This document shows, in pieces, positions 35,266-46,518 of a stretch of 64,000 nucleotides of DNA. The notes beneath the pieces are model-generated. The model searched no databases, was not told where the DNA came from, and saw only the letters and a program-made list of their open reading frames with translations. Position numbers and translations under genes: made by a program. The first letter of the stretch is position 1, and each line of letters starts with the position of its first letter. Source of the DNA: Leucosporidium creatinivorum (taxonomy: Eukaryota; Basidiomycota; Microbotryomycetes; Leucosporidiales; Leucosporidiaceae); contig BCKL01000030.1 of assembly GCA_001600635.1 (NCBI GenBank), positions 166,068-230,067 of the forward strand. The letters are read 5' to 3'.

Positions 35266-36604
35266 ATGACTGTGACCCAGGAGCTCAACTCCAGCGCTAA
35301 GCTTAAGCAGGTTGACTTTCGCTCTCTCACTTCGATGTCGTTCCTCAACTCGCCCGCCGTCGTGGAGACGTGCAAATCGCTGCATGTACCTTACTTGGCA
35401 GCCGACTCGAACTTGGCGCTCGTCCTGTTCGGCTGCAGCTTCTTCTTCGCGATGCAATGGCTCTCCCACACCCTCTCGCCCAAGCTCTTCCCGCATCACT
35501 TCGCTACCTTCAACAGCAAGACTAGGAATGACTGGGACTTGCACTTTGTACGTACAAGCTGCTTCTTGCTCTTCTACAGCGCGTAGAGCTGATCTCGAAC
35601 CGCACCCCACACTCAACCTTCGACAACAAACTCGCTCTTCTTGAGCAGACCGGCTGGATCCACGCCCTCATCTCCACTCCAGCAGCACTATACCTCATCA
35701 TGCAACCCTCCCCTGCCCTCCAAGCGGACCCGATCTTCTCCTACGCCTCGCTCGAGGGAGCTGTCTTCGCCTTCTCCGGCGGCTACTTTGCCTACGACCT
35801 GCTCATCTCGCTGTGGCTCATCAAGACTCATGGAGTCCCATTTGTGATCCACGCGTCTGCCTGCTGCTTCATCTTCTTCAAGGTGAGTTGAGGGATAGAA
35901 GGCGAGCGAGAAGGTTAGCTGACTCCTTTCGTTGCGCCGAGCAGGCTTTCACGCCGATTCTCATGGGCGTCGGACCGAGCTTCCTCTTGGTGAGTGTCCT
36001 TTCGCTGATCTCTCTCGCTGAGGGCGTAAACTGACATCGCTCGCCCTTCGCAGTGGGAGTTCTCGACCATGTTAGTTTCGGCTCTCTCTCTCCCTCGTCG
36101 AGCTGCGTGCTAACCTTCGCTTCGTCACTTGATAGCTTCCTTCACCCGCACTGGTGGCTTGACAAGCTCAACATGACCGGCTCGGTCCTCCAGCTCGTCA
36201 ACGGCGCCTTCCTCCTCCTTTCGTTCGTTCGGCTCCCCCATCCTTCGCTGCACCCTGATCGCTGACTCTTCTCTCCTCGCTCAACAGCTTTTTCGGTGCT
36301 CGCATCGCGTGGGGAGGATACATGACCTACGTCCTCTGGCACCTGCTCGACAATCCTCGCATGTCCCCCTCGCTTCGGTGGGGCTTCCGAGCGGCGAACA
36401 TTGCTCTGAATGGTGCGGAGAGTTCTTCCCGCTCCTATGCGATTTATCAACTGACCCCTCATCTATCCTGCAGCTCTCAACTGGTCGTGGTTCCGACTTA
36501 TGATCCTCTCGGTGCTCTCGAGGCTGAAGAAGCGGGAGAGTGGCAAGGCAGGCGATGGGAAGGCGGTAGAGGGAAGACAGGAGAAGGACAAGAAGGAGCT
36601 GTAG
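35266..36604 (+). CDS. TLC-domain membrane protein 1 (TLCD4/TMEM56-like)
   Basis: ATG at 35266 (MTVTQELNSSAKLKQVD), stop TAG at 36602-36604. Multi-helix membrane protein: LALVLFGCSFFFAMQWLSHT, then TRNDWDLHF, GWIHALISTPAALYLIM, GGYFAYDLLISLWLIK, FVIHASACCFIFFK, WEFSTIFLHPHWWLDKLNMT, FFGARIAWGGYMTYVL, and a basic tail KKRESGKAGDGK. The layout and the motifs YFAYD and STxFLxxHW are those of TRAM/LAG1/CLN8 (TLC) proteins without the ceramide-synthase Lag1 motif. Known: such proteins act in lipid handling or sensing in ER or Golgi membranes. About six introns. A paralog lies at 46519-47778. Confidence 0.85.
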
Positions 36605-36755
36605 AACGTTCTGAATGGTCGATGGAACCTCTCTTTATGATTTTCACTTCCGCAGAAGGCGAGCAGACGACGGAGAGAGATCGAGCGAGTTTCAGCGGCG
36701 GCGTATAGGTAGAGAAACGAGAGCGTTCGACGACAGCGGATCCCAAGCTCTCCCT

Positions 36756-38866
36756 TCACTTCCTCCTCTCCCTCTTCTTCGCCTCGAACCCTCCCTCACC
36801 CCTCCTCAGCTCCCTCAACCCTCTCCTTACGCCGCCCTCGGCTCCCCCGCTCTGCGACCCCGAGCTCTGACTCCCCTCCGAGAGCCTCAACTGGGGCAAA
36901 GCGGTCGGCAGCTCCTTGAAGAAGTCTTGGATAGCAATTTGAGGAGGAGGATCGGGAACGACGATGGGCTTGATGTCCTCAGCGCTGCTATCCCGGGTGG
37001 CGAGCTGTGATGGCGAAGATGGGGCTGGAGGAGAGGGAAGGTAGAGGGCGGAGTAGAAGCTTGGATGACTGTGTTGAGGAGTGGGCTGAGAGATCGGCTG
37101 CGACGGAGGGAGGTGCGAAGGCGGCGAGGCGGCCGAGGTCGAGATTGAGCGACGAGGAGTCGAGGGGTGGGGTGGTGTCTTGCGAGGCGACAAGCTGGGG
37201 CGCGAGATCGAAACACTAGGAGGTGCCGAAGATGAGTGAGGAGAGGAGCTGCGTGCGGGAGGAGATGTCAGCTTCGGCGATGAAGCGTGGCAGCTGGGAA
37301 GGACGACTCACCGAGTTCGAACGGGATGGCCTTGCGCGGGCTGACTAGCCGGGCGGTCGGCAATCTCCCGTCCAGCTTCGACATGCCTCCCATCCACCGC
37401 TTGCACCTCGACCGGATCAGCGAATCTCGCCTTCTTCTGACTCCTCGGCGCAGGACAATCCGCAGCTTCCTCGGCGGCGACCTCTAGCGGCGCTTCCGTC
37501 TGATCGACTCTTGCTTCCGCACAGCTTTGACTCTCCTCCAGCAGCACGTTGTCTTTGTCGTCGACCTCCGAGGAAGGCAACGACCTCTTCTGCGACGAGG
37601 GGAGCTGAGCGGCGACGGAGACGTCGGCGAGGCTAGAGGTCGGATCTGCAGGAATGTTGGCTGGAGGCGGGGAAGCTTCGTCCATCATCAAGTCTTGTTG
37701 AAGTGCTACCTCGTCGACCGAAACTGGAGGCGAATGACTCGGCGAGCGCGGGATCTCGGCTTGAGGCTCAGCAGCTTCCATCGCATCGCTCGGTGCTTTG
37801 AGCTCGGAGCTGGGATTAGCGGTAGGCTCGGCGGCGACTTGATCTCGTTTGCCTGCTCCATCCGGCTCCGAGTCGGGAACGATCGAGTCCGAATCCGAGT
37901 CGTGGTAGATGGCATTGAAAGCGGCTTGTCGAAGGGCTTCCTGGTCATCCGGCGAGCTTCCGGGTCCAGCAGCAGCTTTGATATCATCGTCCACTTCGAA
38001 GCAAGCGCTGTCGTCTGCGATCCCGGCCTGCAAAGAGCGCTGCTGCTCCTCTTGGTCGCTGATGCCGAGCATGCCTACCGACTGCTCTTCCGGCTCTTCC
38101 TCGATGGCGGTGAGGAGCATCTGCGAGTTAGGCTTCGGCGGTTCTTGTGATAGCTCGTCCGTTTCGGTGGCTTCTGCGGGAGAGTCGGTGGCGCCTTGAG
38201 CGGGGCGGGACGAGGGAAGGAGCATCTCGGCGATCCTTTGGCTCGACTGTGAGCTGGGAGAGGAGCTGGGCGAAGGCAGTTGCAGAGGCTCGGGGGATGT
38301 CTGAACCGAGGTGGAGATATCGGGGATGCAAATATTCGTCTGCTCGAGCTCCGAAGGCGGCGCATCAGCGGAGGCGGGCGCACGAGCTGCTCGAGAGTGA
38401 GGATGTCAGCGCGGTCGGCAAGAGAGCAGGGGCATAAAAGTACACGTACCTTGTTCTGCTGCAGTCGCCAACTCGTCAAGCTGCTTGCGCTCCTCAGCCG
38501 GCTTCATCGCCGAGAAGAGAAACGAGGTCGTGGACAGCAGCTGCTGTTGCCGAACACATTCATACAGGTAGCTGACGTCCAAAACGTTGATATCCAGCGC
38601 CGCTAGCCTGTAGCGTGTGATCAGCTCAGCCCGTTTCGCTGCACGAAGCGACACGCCTGGTGCCCTCGAAGGCAAGCTGAGGCAGCTCACCTCTCGATGA
38701 GCTCGTCCTCGTGGCCATAAGCACCGAAGAAAGCATGCACCGGCTGCAGCTGCTGTACCGAGCTGAGAGTGGCGATGGTCCCGCCCTGATGGCACCAGAG
38801 AGCTCTCGACGAGGGCGGGAGGAGAGGGGAGAAGAAGGCTGTGCGAGAGCTGAAGAGCTGGGCCAT
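36756..38866 (-). CDS. BRCT-like N-terminus with long disordered tail
   Basis: ATG at 38866 (MAQLFSSRTAFFSPLLPP), stop at 36756. The first roughly 100 residues fit a BRCT fold: LFSSRTAFF, a GGTIATLSS turn, then NVLDVSYLYECVRQQQLL ending like the conserved W/Y-x-x-x-C helix. The rest is Ser-, Pro- and Glu-rich, with repeated SD/SE clusters, ending in a basic tail (FEAKKRERRK). Four or five exons. Rap1/TERF2IP and several DNA-damage proteins start with such a BRCT, but no Myb domain was found here, so the role (telomere, repair or other nuclear function) stays open. It shares a divergent 167 bp spacer with the SDR gene. Confidence 0.7.
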
Positions 38867-39033
38867 GCTGGGAAGCTGTAGCTTTGCAAAGCTTGCTGCT
38901 GCTGACCGGTCGATGTAGCGAAGTCGACTTGTAGCGAGGGAGATGGCAAGAGGGAAGCGGCGCGAGCGTGAGCTCGAGCTGGTTTGCTTTTACCTCGTCG
39001 CTCATTTCTCAGTACAGTACAATACAATACAGC
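38867..39033. promoter_or_regulatory. Short divergent promoter, BRCT protein / SDR
   Basis: Only 167 bp between opposing start codons, with GTACAGTACAATACAATACAG just before the SDR ATG. Confidence 0.5.
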
Positions 39034-41065
39034 ATGGCTACGGTCTTAATTCTCGGCGGCCTCGGTGAGCGCAGTCTATCTACAGCCTTGCAGCTCGTCG
39101 CAGCTCGCTCACAGCCGATTCCCCCTCCTCTCAGGCCAGGACGGCGCTCGCCAGCTCATTCCTTACCTTCTTTCGCCTGCTGGACCTTCGCCAGCGTTCA
39201 TTCGGATAGTGGACCGCTACTTTATTCTGCCCCAAGCCGACCCAATCCCTTCCACCACCTACCTCGACGCGGATACGAGGGCAGCGCTCGCAAAGGGTAG
39301 CAAGGACGGCAAGGTCGAATACCTGCAGGGCAACCTCTTGACGGAAGGTGAGTCTTTCTGCTGAGCTGCTCGTGCTGTACAAGCTGCTGCAGCGTGCTGT
39401 AGGTATTTGGGCGAGACCAAGTGGGGGGGAGCGTGCTCGCTCATCGCCGTGTGGGCTCAAACGAGGTGCAGGGAGCCCACCGAGTAGTGGGGGAGCCTTT
39501 TCTTGAAGCTACAACAAGCATACCTTCCCGCTACCAGCTCTCCAGACTCTCCCTACAAAAGCTGATCGTCGCTCTTTGTTCTCTCCGCTTAGCAACTCGC
39601 GCGAAGGCTTTCGCTCTTCCTGAAGCACACGGCGGATCCAGCAAGGGCTTTGACTGGGTTTTCGACTTTACTGGCGAGCACGACTTCAGCTTGCCCGACG
39701 CTGTACGTCCCCTTGCCTCGCGCGCCTCGCTCGGCTGACTGACACGCACCCTCGGTTCCAGGTGCACATTGAGCGCACCCTCCGCCTCGCTCTCCTCCTC
39801 GGAAAGTCTGCCGCCGAGTCCAAGGTTGGAGCCTATGTCCGTATGCTGGCGACTCAGTACAAGGTGGTGGGAGACAAGAAGGGCAAGGTTGGCGAGGAGG
39901 GAGCTACCGCCGAGCCTTGGGGTGTGAGGGGTGGATGGCTTCACGAGTCAGCTCGGGGGTTGGCCAAGATCGAAGGGTGAGCTTGAGTTTTGTGGAGAGC
40001 TGTCACCTGCGACCGCTGACCTCGATCCGAGCAGATTGAACCTCGTCCTGCTTCGGCCGGCAACGTTCTACGGCGCCTTCACCATCACCGGTCGTTAGTG
40101 GACCTTGTCATCGCTGCTCTCAAGGCATAGCTAACCTCGCCGATTGCCAGTGACCCCTCGAGTGCTCATCGGAGAGGTCTACCGTTACCTCGGCGAGAAG
40201 CTCGAGTTCCTGTTCGTCTTAACGCGCCGAGTAGGCTTTTTGGAGCTCCCTCTGACTCTCCAGCATCACTGCAGGTGGAAGGAAAGTACCGCTGTCAACA
40301 CGATCCACTCGCTGGACTTCGCCTCTGCCGCCGTCGCCGTCGCCGAGTGGGCCGTCAAGAATGGCGCCGCTGCAGTGGTCTCGCAGGCCGGCGAGGACCT
40401 CCCGACGACCCTCAAGTCCAACGAACTCATCAAGGACGTTCCCGGATCAGCCAAGAAGGAGGAAAAGATTCGCGCCGCTGTCTTCTCGGTCGTCGACGAT
40501 GGCGAGACGACACAAAAGGAGATTGCCAAGGTCATTGAGGAGGTGGTCGGCGTGGAGGCAGGCTTCCATGGAAGCATCATCAGCTCGTTCGCCAAGCTCA
40601 ACATGGGAGACGTGCTTGAGGATGTCAACGACAAGGTGAGCTGATCGAGGCTCAGTAACGGCGGGAATAGGTTGCTGATGTCTTCCCTCATAGCACTTGG
40701 AGGGCTGGTCGGCGCTTCTCACCGCTTCCAACCCACCGATCTCGACTACCGTTCCCATCTCTCCCAACACTGTGCGTTGCCTCGCTGTCGCTGTTTCGCT
40801 CGTGCTGACCCCGATGCATATCCCACAGCCCGCCGACCTTCTTCAGCATTACCCGATCTCCTTCAGCAACGCTTCGCTCAAGAACCTCACTGGCTGGGCA
40901 CCAACACGCAAGCTCGACGCCGCCACTGTTCGGGAAACGGTCGACAAGTTCAAGAAGGAGGGAAACTGGCCCAACGCCCCGCCCAAGTGAGCTCGCTGAA
41001 CAGCTCTACATTTGCGAGCCTTCGAAGCTAACCCCGGACGTCGCTACAGGTCGAAGAAGAAGTAG
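39034..41065 (+). CDS. Extended SDR, NAD-dependent epimerase/dehydratase-like
   Basis: ATG at 39034 (MATVLILGGLGQDGARQL), stop at 41063-41065 after SKKK. The Rossmann motif G-G-L-G-Q-D-G is split by the first intron. Later segments: KVEYLQGNLLTE, FDWVFDFTGEHDF, LNLVLLRPATFYGAFTITG (matching the xLRPxxxYG motif of extended SDRs), and a C-terminal NPPISTTVPISPNTPADLL. Where SDRs usually show Y-x-x-x-K, the sequence reads WLHESARGLAK, so the catalytic Tyr is not evident. The second intron (about 39349-39591) is some 240 nt, unusually long for this window. Substrate unknown. Confidence 0.82.
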
Positions 41066-41547
41066 GCCCGACCGCCTTTATCACTCGCACCTCGATCCCT
41101 TCTTCCCCTTCCGCTCCCAGCATTTCAGCCGTATCGTCGTGTCCCTCAGTAATAGCTTTCTCACATATTTCCATAGCCTCTATCATCGTCGCGCAATGCA
41201 GAGCACACGTGGCAGCATCTGGAAGTGGGCTCCGAGGTTGGGCTCGGCCGAAAAGCTGGCTGGCCAGTGGGAGAGGACTGATAGGATTCACTGCAGATGA
41301 CACGATACCTTGCTACAGCACTCGCGAACGAATTGGAGGAGCATTCAGTAGTCGCTCTCAGCTTTTGTTGAAACGAGAAGGCGAAGCGAGCCCAGCCGAG
41401 GCGATGAGGTCAAGAGCTCGGCAAGAGCCTGTCTCCCTGTCTTCCTTCTCCCACAACCTCGCCTGCCTCGCAAACAGCCAAGTGAGTCTTGCAGTCGACT
41501 CAACAGGACCTCAGCTGACCTCTGCAGCTCCCAACAGCTCCCACACC
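41066..41547 (+). promoter_or_regulatory. Upstream region of HSP20-2 with leader intron
   Basis: About 480 bp. A 5'UTR intron is likely: GTGAGTCTTGC at about 41481, an AGCTGACC branch site and CTGCAG at about 41527, 20 bp before the ATG. No convincing heat-shock element. Confidence 0.5.
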
Positions 41548-42208
41548 ATGACCCTCTTCTACCCCTTCGACACCAACCAGCTCCGTCTCGGCGGCGACTG
41601 GGGCGATGAGGACTTCTGGCCTCTTTCGGCGCTCGGTGGAGGACAGCAGCGCGGTCGCAGTGCTAGGCCCGCTCAGCAACGTCAGACGACCGCTCTCATC
41701 CGCCCCAAGATGAACTGGTGAGTCTCTGTAGCGACGCCGAGCGAGCGCGAGAGGCGGAGACGAGGCAGCTCGGCTCGGCGAGAGGGCTGACCTAGTCGCT
41801 TTTTTAACCCCTACAGGATCGAGCAGGAAGGCAAGAACATCGTCACCCTCGAGCTCGCTGGTATCACCAAGAAGGATGTCGAGCTTTCCCTTCACGAGTG
41901 AGTCGTCTCGCAGACCGTCTCGCCGAGCATGCTCGATCTCGGTCTTATCAGAACTGACCCGCTCCCTCTCGCTCACCAACAGGAATCTCCTCACCGTCTC
42001 CGGTAGTCTCGCCACCGAGAAAGACATTAAAGAGGACGCCTCGCATTACATCTCCGAGCGCCGCTACGGAGCCTTCTCTCGCTCCTTCACCGTCCCCGCC
42101 GGATTGAAGGAGAACGAGATCAAGGCGAGCATGGACCACGGCGTGCTCAAGATCGAGTTCCCCAAGCAGGCCAAGGAGAGCGAGACGAAGAAGATTACGA
42201 TCGCTTGA
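41548..42208 (+). CDS. Small heat-shock protein (HSP20/alpha-crystallin) 2
   Basis: ATG at 41548 (MTLFYPFDTNQLRLGGDW), stop at 42206-42208. Three exons: an N-terminal arm ending LIRPKMNW, IVTLELAGITKKDVELSLHE, and LTVSGSLATEKDIKED, ERRYGAFSRSFTVPAGLKEN, MDHGVLKIEFPKQ (the signature G-V-L). About 155 residues. A typical class of fungal holdase. Next to HSP20-3 in tandem, 463 bp apart, with introns at matching places. Confidence 0.95.
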
Positions 42209-42670
42209 ACGAGGGCGGGAGACGAGCGCCGAGCTTGAGGAGTGCCGAGGAAGGGAGAGGATAGCTTTGCTTGAGATAGCTTGCGAGACGTCTGATATGG
42301 AGCAGAAGTCGGAAACAGATACGCTTGCTCGGTTGGAGGTCGAGAGAAGTACTGAGCTGTAGCTTGAAACAGCGTTCGAGGAGGATGAGAGAGCGAGCTC
42401 GGCGAAGGCTGAGGCTGCTTGTGTGCATGAGACGGAGAGGCTGGTGCCATCATGCTGCGAGTCTGCTACGTTAAATCCTCTGCTGTAACCCATCAACGAG
42501 CTACAACACTGCAGAGAGCAAGTCACAAGCGCGCTCGTCTCTTGACGGCGAAGTCCGAATCGCCTCTCTTTCTCCCACCACTCACTTCACCCTCACCTCG
42601 ACACTGTAAGGCTGCACCTCGACCCCCCTATACCCGAAGCTTACCTCTTTACACTCCACAGACCACCTCA
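42209..42670. other. Intergenic spacer between tandem HSP20 genes
   Basis: Holds the HSP20-2 3' end and HSP20-3 promoter. A CCCCT word (stress-element-like) lies about 45 bp before the ATG; no more is claimed. Confidence 0.4.
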
Positions 42671-43311
42671 ATGTCCTTCTACCCCGACTTTGACGCTCCC
42701 CTCTTCGATCTCGGCGAGCACGAGGATTACGATGAGGACTACGGCGCTGGAGGACGTAGTCGCGGTCGCAAGGGAGGCAAGGGAGCCAACCGCAAGCAGA
42801 GCAACATCTTTCACCCCAAGATGGATAGGTCAGTCGGTCGTTGCAGGCTTCAGCAAGAGAAGCGGAGGAGCGAGACGAGCTCGGCGTCGACTGACAGGCG
42901 TGTTGCGCTACAGGTTCGAGAAGGAGGGCAAGGTCATCTGCACGTTCGAGCTCCCCGGTCTCACCAAGAAGGATGTCGAGGTGGCTCTCCACGAGTAGGC
43001 GCTCCTTTCCCCTCATCGCCGAGCTTTCCCTTCGGCGACGATCAGATGACCTGTTCCCCATCTTCCCTCTCTCACAACGCACAGCAACATCCTCAGCATC
43101 AACGGCACGACGCTCCTTCTCAAGGAGTTCACCGAGGACTGCTCCCACATTCAGCGCGAGCGCTCGTACTCGTCCTTCACTCGCAACCTCCGCGTTCCTC
43201 ACGGATTGACCGAGAAGGAGATCAAGGCCAAGATGGAGCATGGGGTGTTGAGGCTCGAGTTCCCTGCTAAGCCTGAGGAGACCCCGGGCAAGAGGATCGA
43301 GATTGCTTGAA
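42671..43311 (+). CDS. Small heat-shock protein (HSP20/alpha-crystallin) 3
   Basis: ATG at 42671 (MSFYPDFDAPLFDLGEH), stop TGA at 43309-43311. Exon 1 has an acidic arm (HEDYDEDYGAGG) and a Lys/Arg/Gly patch, ending NIFHPKMDR; exon 2 encodes FEKEGKVICTFELPGLTKKD; exon 3 encodes ILSINGTTLLKEFTEDC, RERSYSSFTRNLRVPHGLTE, MEHGVLRLEFPAKPEE. About 150 residues. Close tandem paralog of HSP20-2 with the same two intron positions. Confidence 0.95.
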
Positions 43312-43567
43312 TGAGGAGCGAGGAGCGACCGAGACGAGGCTCGGCGATGGCGAAAGGGGAGAATAGCTTGATTCGAACGCGCTCGCGTATATCGATAGTG
43401 GTTGGAGCTGTACAAAGATACCGATAGTAAGGCGCTCAATCATCTTGCGAAGCTGTGCGAAGGAGAGGCGAGCCGCTCTCACACTCTCCGCGAGCCGCTT
43501 GTCGGCGCAAGCGACGAAACAATCCGAAGCGCGTTTCACAAAAAAGTCTGTCTCCCATCCTAGCCAC

Positions 43568-44526
43568 TCAACTACCATCAGAGAACCAAGCTCCCTCCAC
43601 TGTAATTTCATTTACACCGCTTCCGCTCGCCACGGGCTGCTCGGAGTCGGGTTGCGAGACCTCTGCGCCCGGCGAGGCAGCATCGGCGGCTGCACGCTTG
43701 ACGGAAGGCTTTGCCGGCCTCGAAGAGCGACGAATGGGCGTAGGGGAAGCTTCGACGTCTTCTTGAACAGCCTCAGCCTGCTTCTTGGGAGCCTTGGGCT
43801 TAGTCGGCTTGGGAGGTGGCTTGACCCAGCCGGGAGGTTTGGGCTTGTTCTTGCTGCCTTTGGGCCTTCCGGAGCGTCGCTTGGGCGCATTGGGGTCGGC
43901 AGGCAGCTTGGAAGCCTTGGTGACTTTGCGACCACGTGGACGGCGACGAGCGGCTTCGGCGTGCGAGAGGATGGCGCAGGGCTCGAAGGTGATGCGAGAC
44001 TGGTGGGGCTCGGGCTGCATGGCTTCATAGCCGGTCTGCTCTTCGTCTGTGGGAAGAGACGGGGGTTCAGATCTACGACGTTTTAATCCGGAAAAGCTCT
44101 GAGCGCACCGAGTGGTAGGAAGAAGAGCTCGGCGCCGATGAGCGCTTCGTGACGGCCTTGGAACACCTGCCCTCCTACGCGAGCGAGGGGTCTGATGGAA
44201 GTCTCTTCCTGTGTTACAGAGTGGTTGAGCGACAGCGAGTGAAGTCGGCGCGAGAGCGACCCACGAGAAGCTGAAACGAGTCGGCCGTCTCGTAAGCTTC
44301 GCTAGTGACGAGCGAGCCAAAGTCGAGGGTGAGGTAGGAGACCTGCAGACGACTAGAAGTCAACTTTGGACTCGACCTCAAACAATCCCCGACCCACCTC
44401 GTCGTCTTCCCACTCCCCTCCGCTCTCCAAGCCATCATCGAGCTGTCCGACCTTCCTCCAGAGCGACGAGAGCACGGGCGGGGTCGTCTGCGAGTGGTGA
44501 AGAGTGCTGTGAGGCTGCTGAGCCAT
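43568..44526 (-). CDS. TFIIIC-subunit triple-barrel domain protein with AT-hook-like tail
   Basis: ATG at 44526 (MAQQPHSTLHHSQTTPPVL), stop at 43568. After an acidic start, the exons encode VSYLTLDFGSLVTSEAYETA and EETSIRPLARVGGQVFQGRH followed by IGAELFFLPL. This resembles the TFIIIC triple-barrel (tau55/Sfc7) pattern: LDLG, then RPxxxxxxQxFxGxxExxxGxELxF. The tail is basic: RRRPRGRKV and RRSGRPKGSKNK, AT-hook-like, then Pro/Lys- and Ser-rich stretches (PTPIRRSSRPAKPSVKR). Known: this domain heterodimerises inside TFIIIC, the RNA polymerase III assembly factor. The domain call rests on pattern memory and should be tested by profile search. Confidence 0.65.
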
Positions 44527-45458
44527 CTCGTGTCCTGCTGCTGTCCTCGAAGCGAAGTCGAGGCTGCGAGGCGAGTGTGTTAGGAGGAAGAGCGGCGAAG
44601 CGCTCGCTCCTTCGCTCCGCCCTCATGTTGCTTGATTTGACTTCTCGTCTCCCCCGGACTCGCTGGTCAGCGCAGCTCACCGGAAGCTTGTGACCAAGTC
44701 AAGCTACCTCCAGCCTTGCTGTAATGTGCTGCTCCTTCCTCGCCTTGCTCGTCTCACTGTGAGAGGAATCGCAAGGTGTGCAACTTCCGAAGGGGCACTT
44801 GATGAGTTGACGCCAACAAACGGGGAGATAAGTTCAATAGAACTCACCTCGAGCTCTGCAGCGATGTAGACTGAACTCGAGCCGAGGGGCTTCGGCGAAG
44901 GGAGCGCCGGTCGACGCCCGTCAGAACGAGTTCCGAGCTTGCCTGTTGGCCTGGCTGCTCGTTCGATACGGTGAAGAGTTTGGAGGAAGTAGCACAGGCA
45001 GCGGGTGCCCTCACTGGGCTGCTGGGAGTCTCGCTGCGGTCGAGGTCGAGCGCCGAAGGATCGCCGAGCTCGCCTTGCGCGCCCGGTTCGGCTCAGCCCA
45101 CACCCGGGGCCGTCTAACTCGTTGTGTACGACTTTGCAGGAAATGCCTCGGCGCTACTCGGAGGTCCTGTAGCTCTACAGAGGAGCAGTGATGAGGATAA
45201 CCGACTGGAAGTGCAACTCGGAGTTCAGTTTCGGCGATCACAAGAGCTCCGCTACTACCTTCAGAAACTCAGTACACTTTTCGTCCGTCGCCCACCATGT
45301 ACCACGATTTCTTGACTTTTCCCCCCTTCGATCCCCCGCCTCGATGACGCTGTTGAGCCTCTGTCGACCTAAATCCCTTCTTTCGCTCCCGCCGTTCGAA
45401 AGCTCTGAAGCTCATCCTCGACATCCTGCTTCTCAATCAATCTATACCACTTCTGAGG
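44527..45458. promoter_or_regulatory. Divergent intergenic region, TFIIIC-like / 2H protein
   Basis: About 930 bp, the longest spacer in the window apart from the end. It contains many CGCCGA/TCGGCG words (for example near 44890, 45050 and 45150) but no frame or RNA that could be supported. Confidence 0.5.
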
Positions 45459-46129
45459 ATGGCATCGATCTCCACACAGCGCCTCGCCAGCACTTCGGCG
45501 GCTCAGCCATTCATCGTCACTCTCCTACTCGATGAGAAGAGCCACACTTCTCTCACCGCTCTTCGCAAGCAGCACTTCCCACCGCATCGGAATTATCTCG
45601 ATGCTCATGTGGTGCGTGACAGTCCTCCCACTCTCGAACCGCTCGATCTCGGCACTAACTGTGGCCACTCTCGCAGACCTTCTTCCATGCTCTCCCTGCC
45701 TCCCAACTCGCCCTCTACCAAGCCGACCTCCAATCACTCGCATCCCGAACCTCTACCTTCCCCGTCACCATCGGCCCACCCTTTCAAATGGGCGGAGGCG
45801 TCGGCATCTCAGTCCTCTCGGCGCCCTCCTCTCACCCGTCAACTCCCTCTCGCCCGCTCATCGAGTCGCTCCACGCTCGCCTGTTTCAGCGATGGAGGAG
45901 CCAAGGTGTCGATTTGACCAATCAGGATCAGCAGGGACTGAGGAAGCCGCATGTTACGGTGCAGAATAAGGTAGAGAAGGATGAGGCGGAGGAGACGATG
46001 TGGAAGATCTCGAAGCGGTGGAAGGACAAAGAGGGCGAGGCAATTGGATTGGGCTTGTACGAGTACCAGAGGGATGGGAGGTGGAAGCATGTTGAAGACT
46101 TCAAGTTCGGTGGGTCGAAGTGGGCCTGA
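45459..46129 (+). CDS. 2H phosphoesterase (2'-5' RNA ligase superfamily)
   Basis: ATG at 45459 (MASISTQRLASTSAAQPF), stop TGA at 46127-46129. One intron at about 45612-45677 splits the first catalytic motif: DAHV joined to TFFHALP gives H-V-T-F. The second motif is KPHVTVQNKV (H-V-T-V, about 45945). Two H-x-T motifs about 95 residues apart define the 2H superfamily. Length about 200 residues. Known: such enzymes open or close 2',3'-cyclic phosphates in RNA or nucleotide metabolism. The C-terminus WKHVEDFKFGG is like bacterial and fungal family members. Both His pairs are intact. Confidence 0.88.
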
Positions 46130-46518
46130 AGGAAGCGCACGCCGAGAAGCTCTGTTGGCTGACTCCCCTCGGCCTACACAGCAGCCGCATCGAGCGAAGG
46201 AGCCAGGGCGTAGTACATGCCTCAGATCGCAAAGAATGTCCTCGACCGTCCTCCCGAATTGCCGAGCGAGCTCGCGAGCTTCTCGGCTCTCCAAGCTGTG
46301 TGTGGGGTCGATAACGACCACCCCAGCTCGCTCGAGCACAGCACAAAAATACTCACAATGCAGCACACCGACTCAGCGAGACGATCAAAGTCGCTCTTGC
46401 TCCTCCCACCCCTGCGAACCCTCAATCGAGCTCGCCCCGACGCCATCGCCGAACTCGCTCCCACCGCCTCCGCCTCTGCTGCTCCACCTCCACCCTGCCT
46501 CGGCTGCTCATCTTTGCC
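46130..46518. other. Convergent intergenic spacer
   Basis: About 390 bp between the 2H stop and the TLC-2 stop. A possible 3'UTR intron end (GCTGACTCCCCTCGGCCTACACAG, longer than the motif itself) follows the 2H stop. No gene recognised. Confidence 0.4.
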
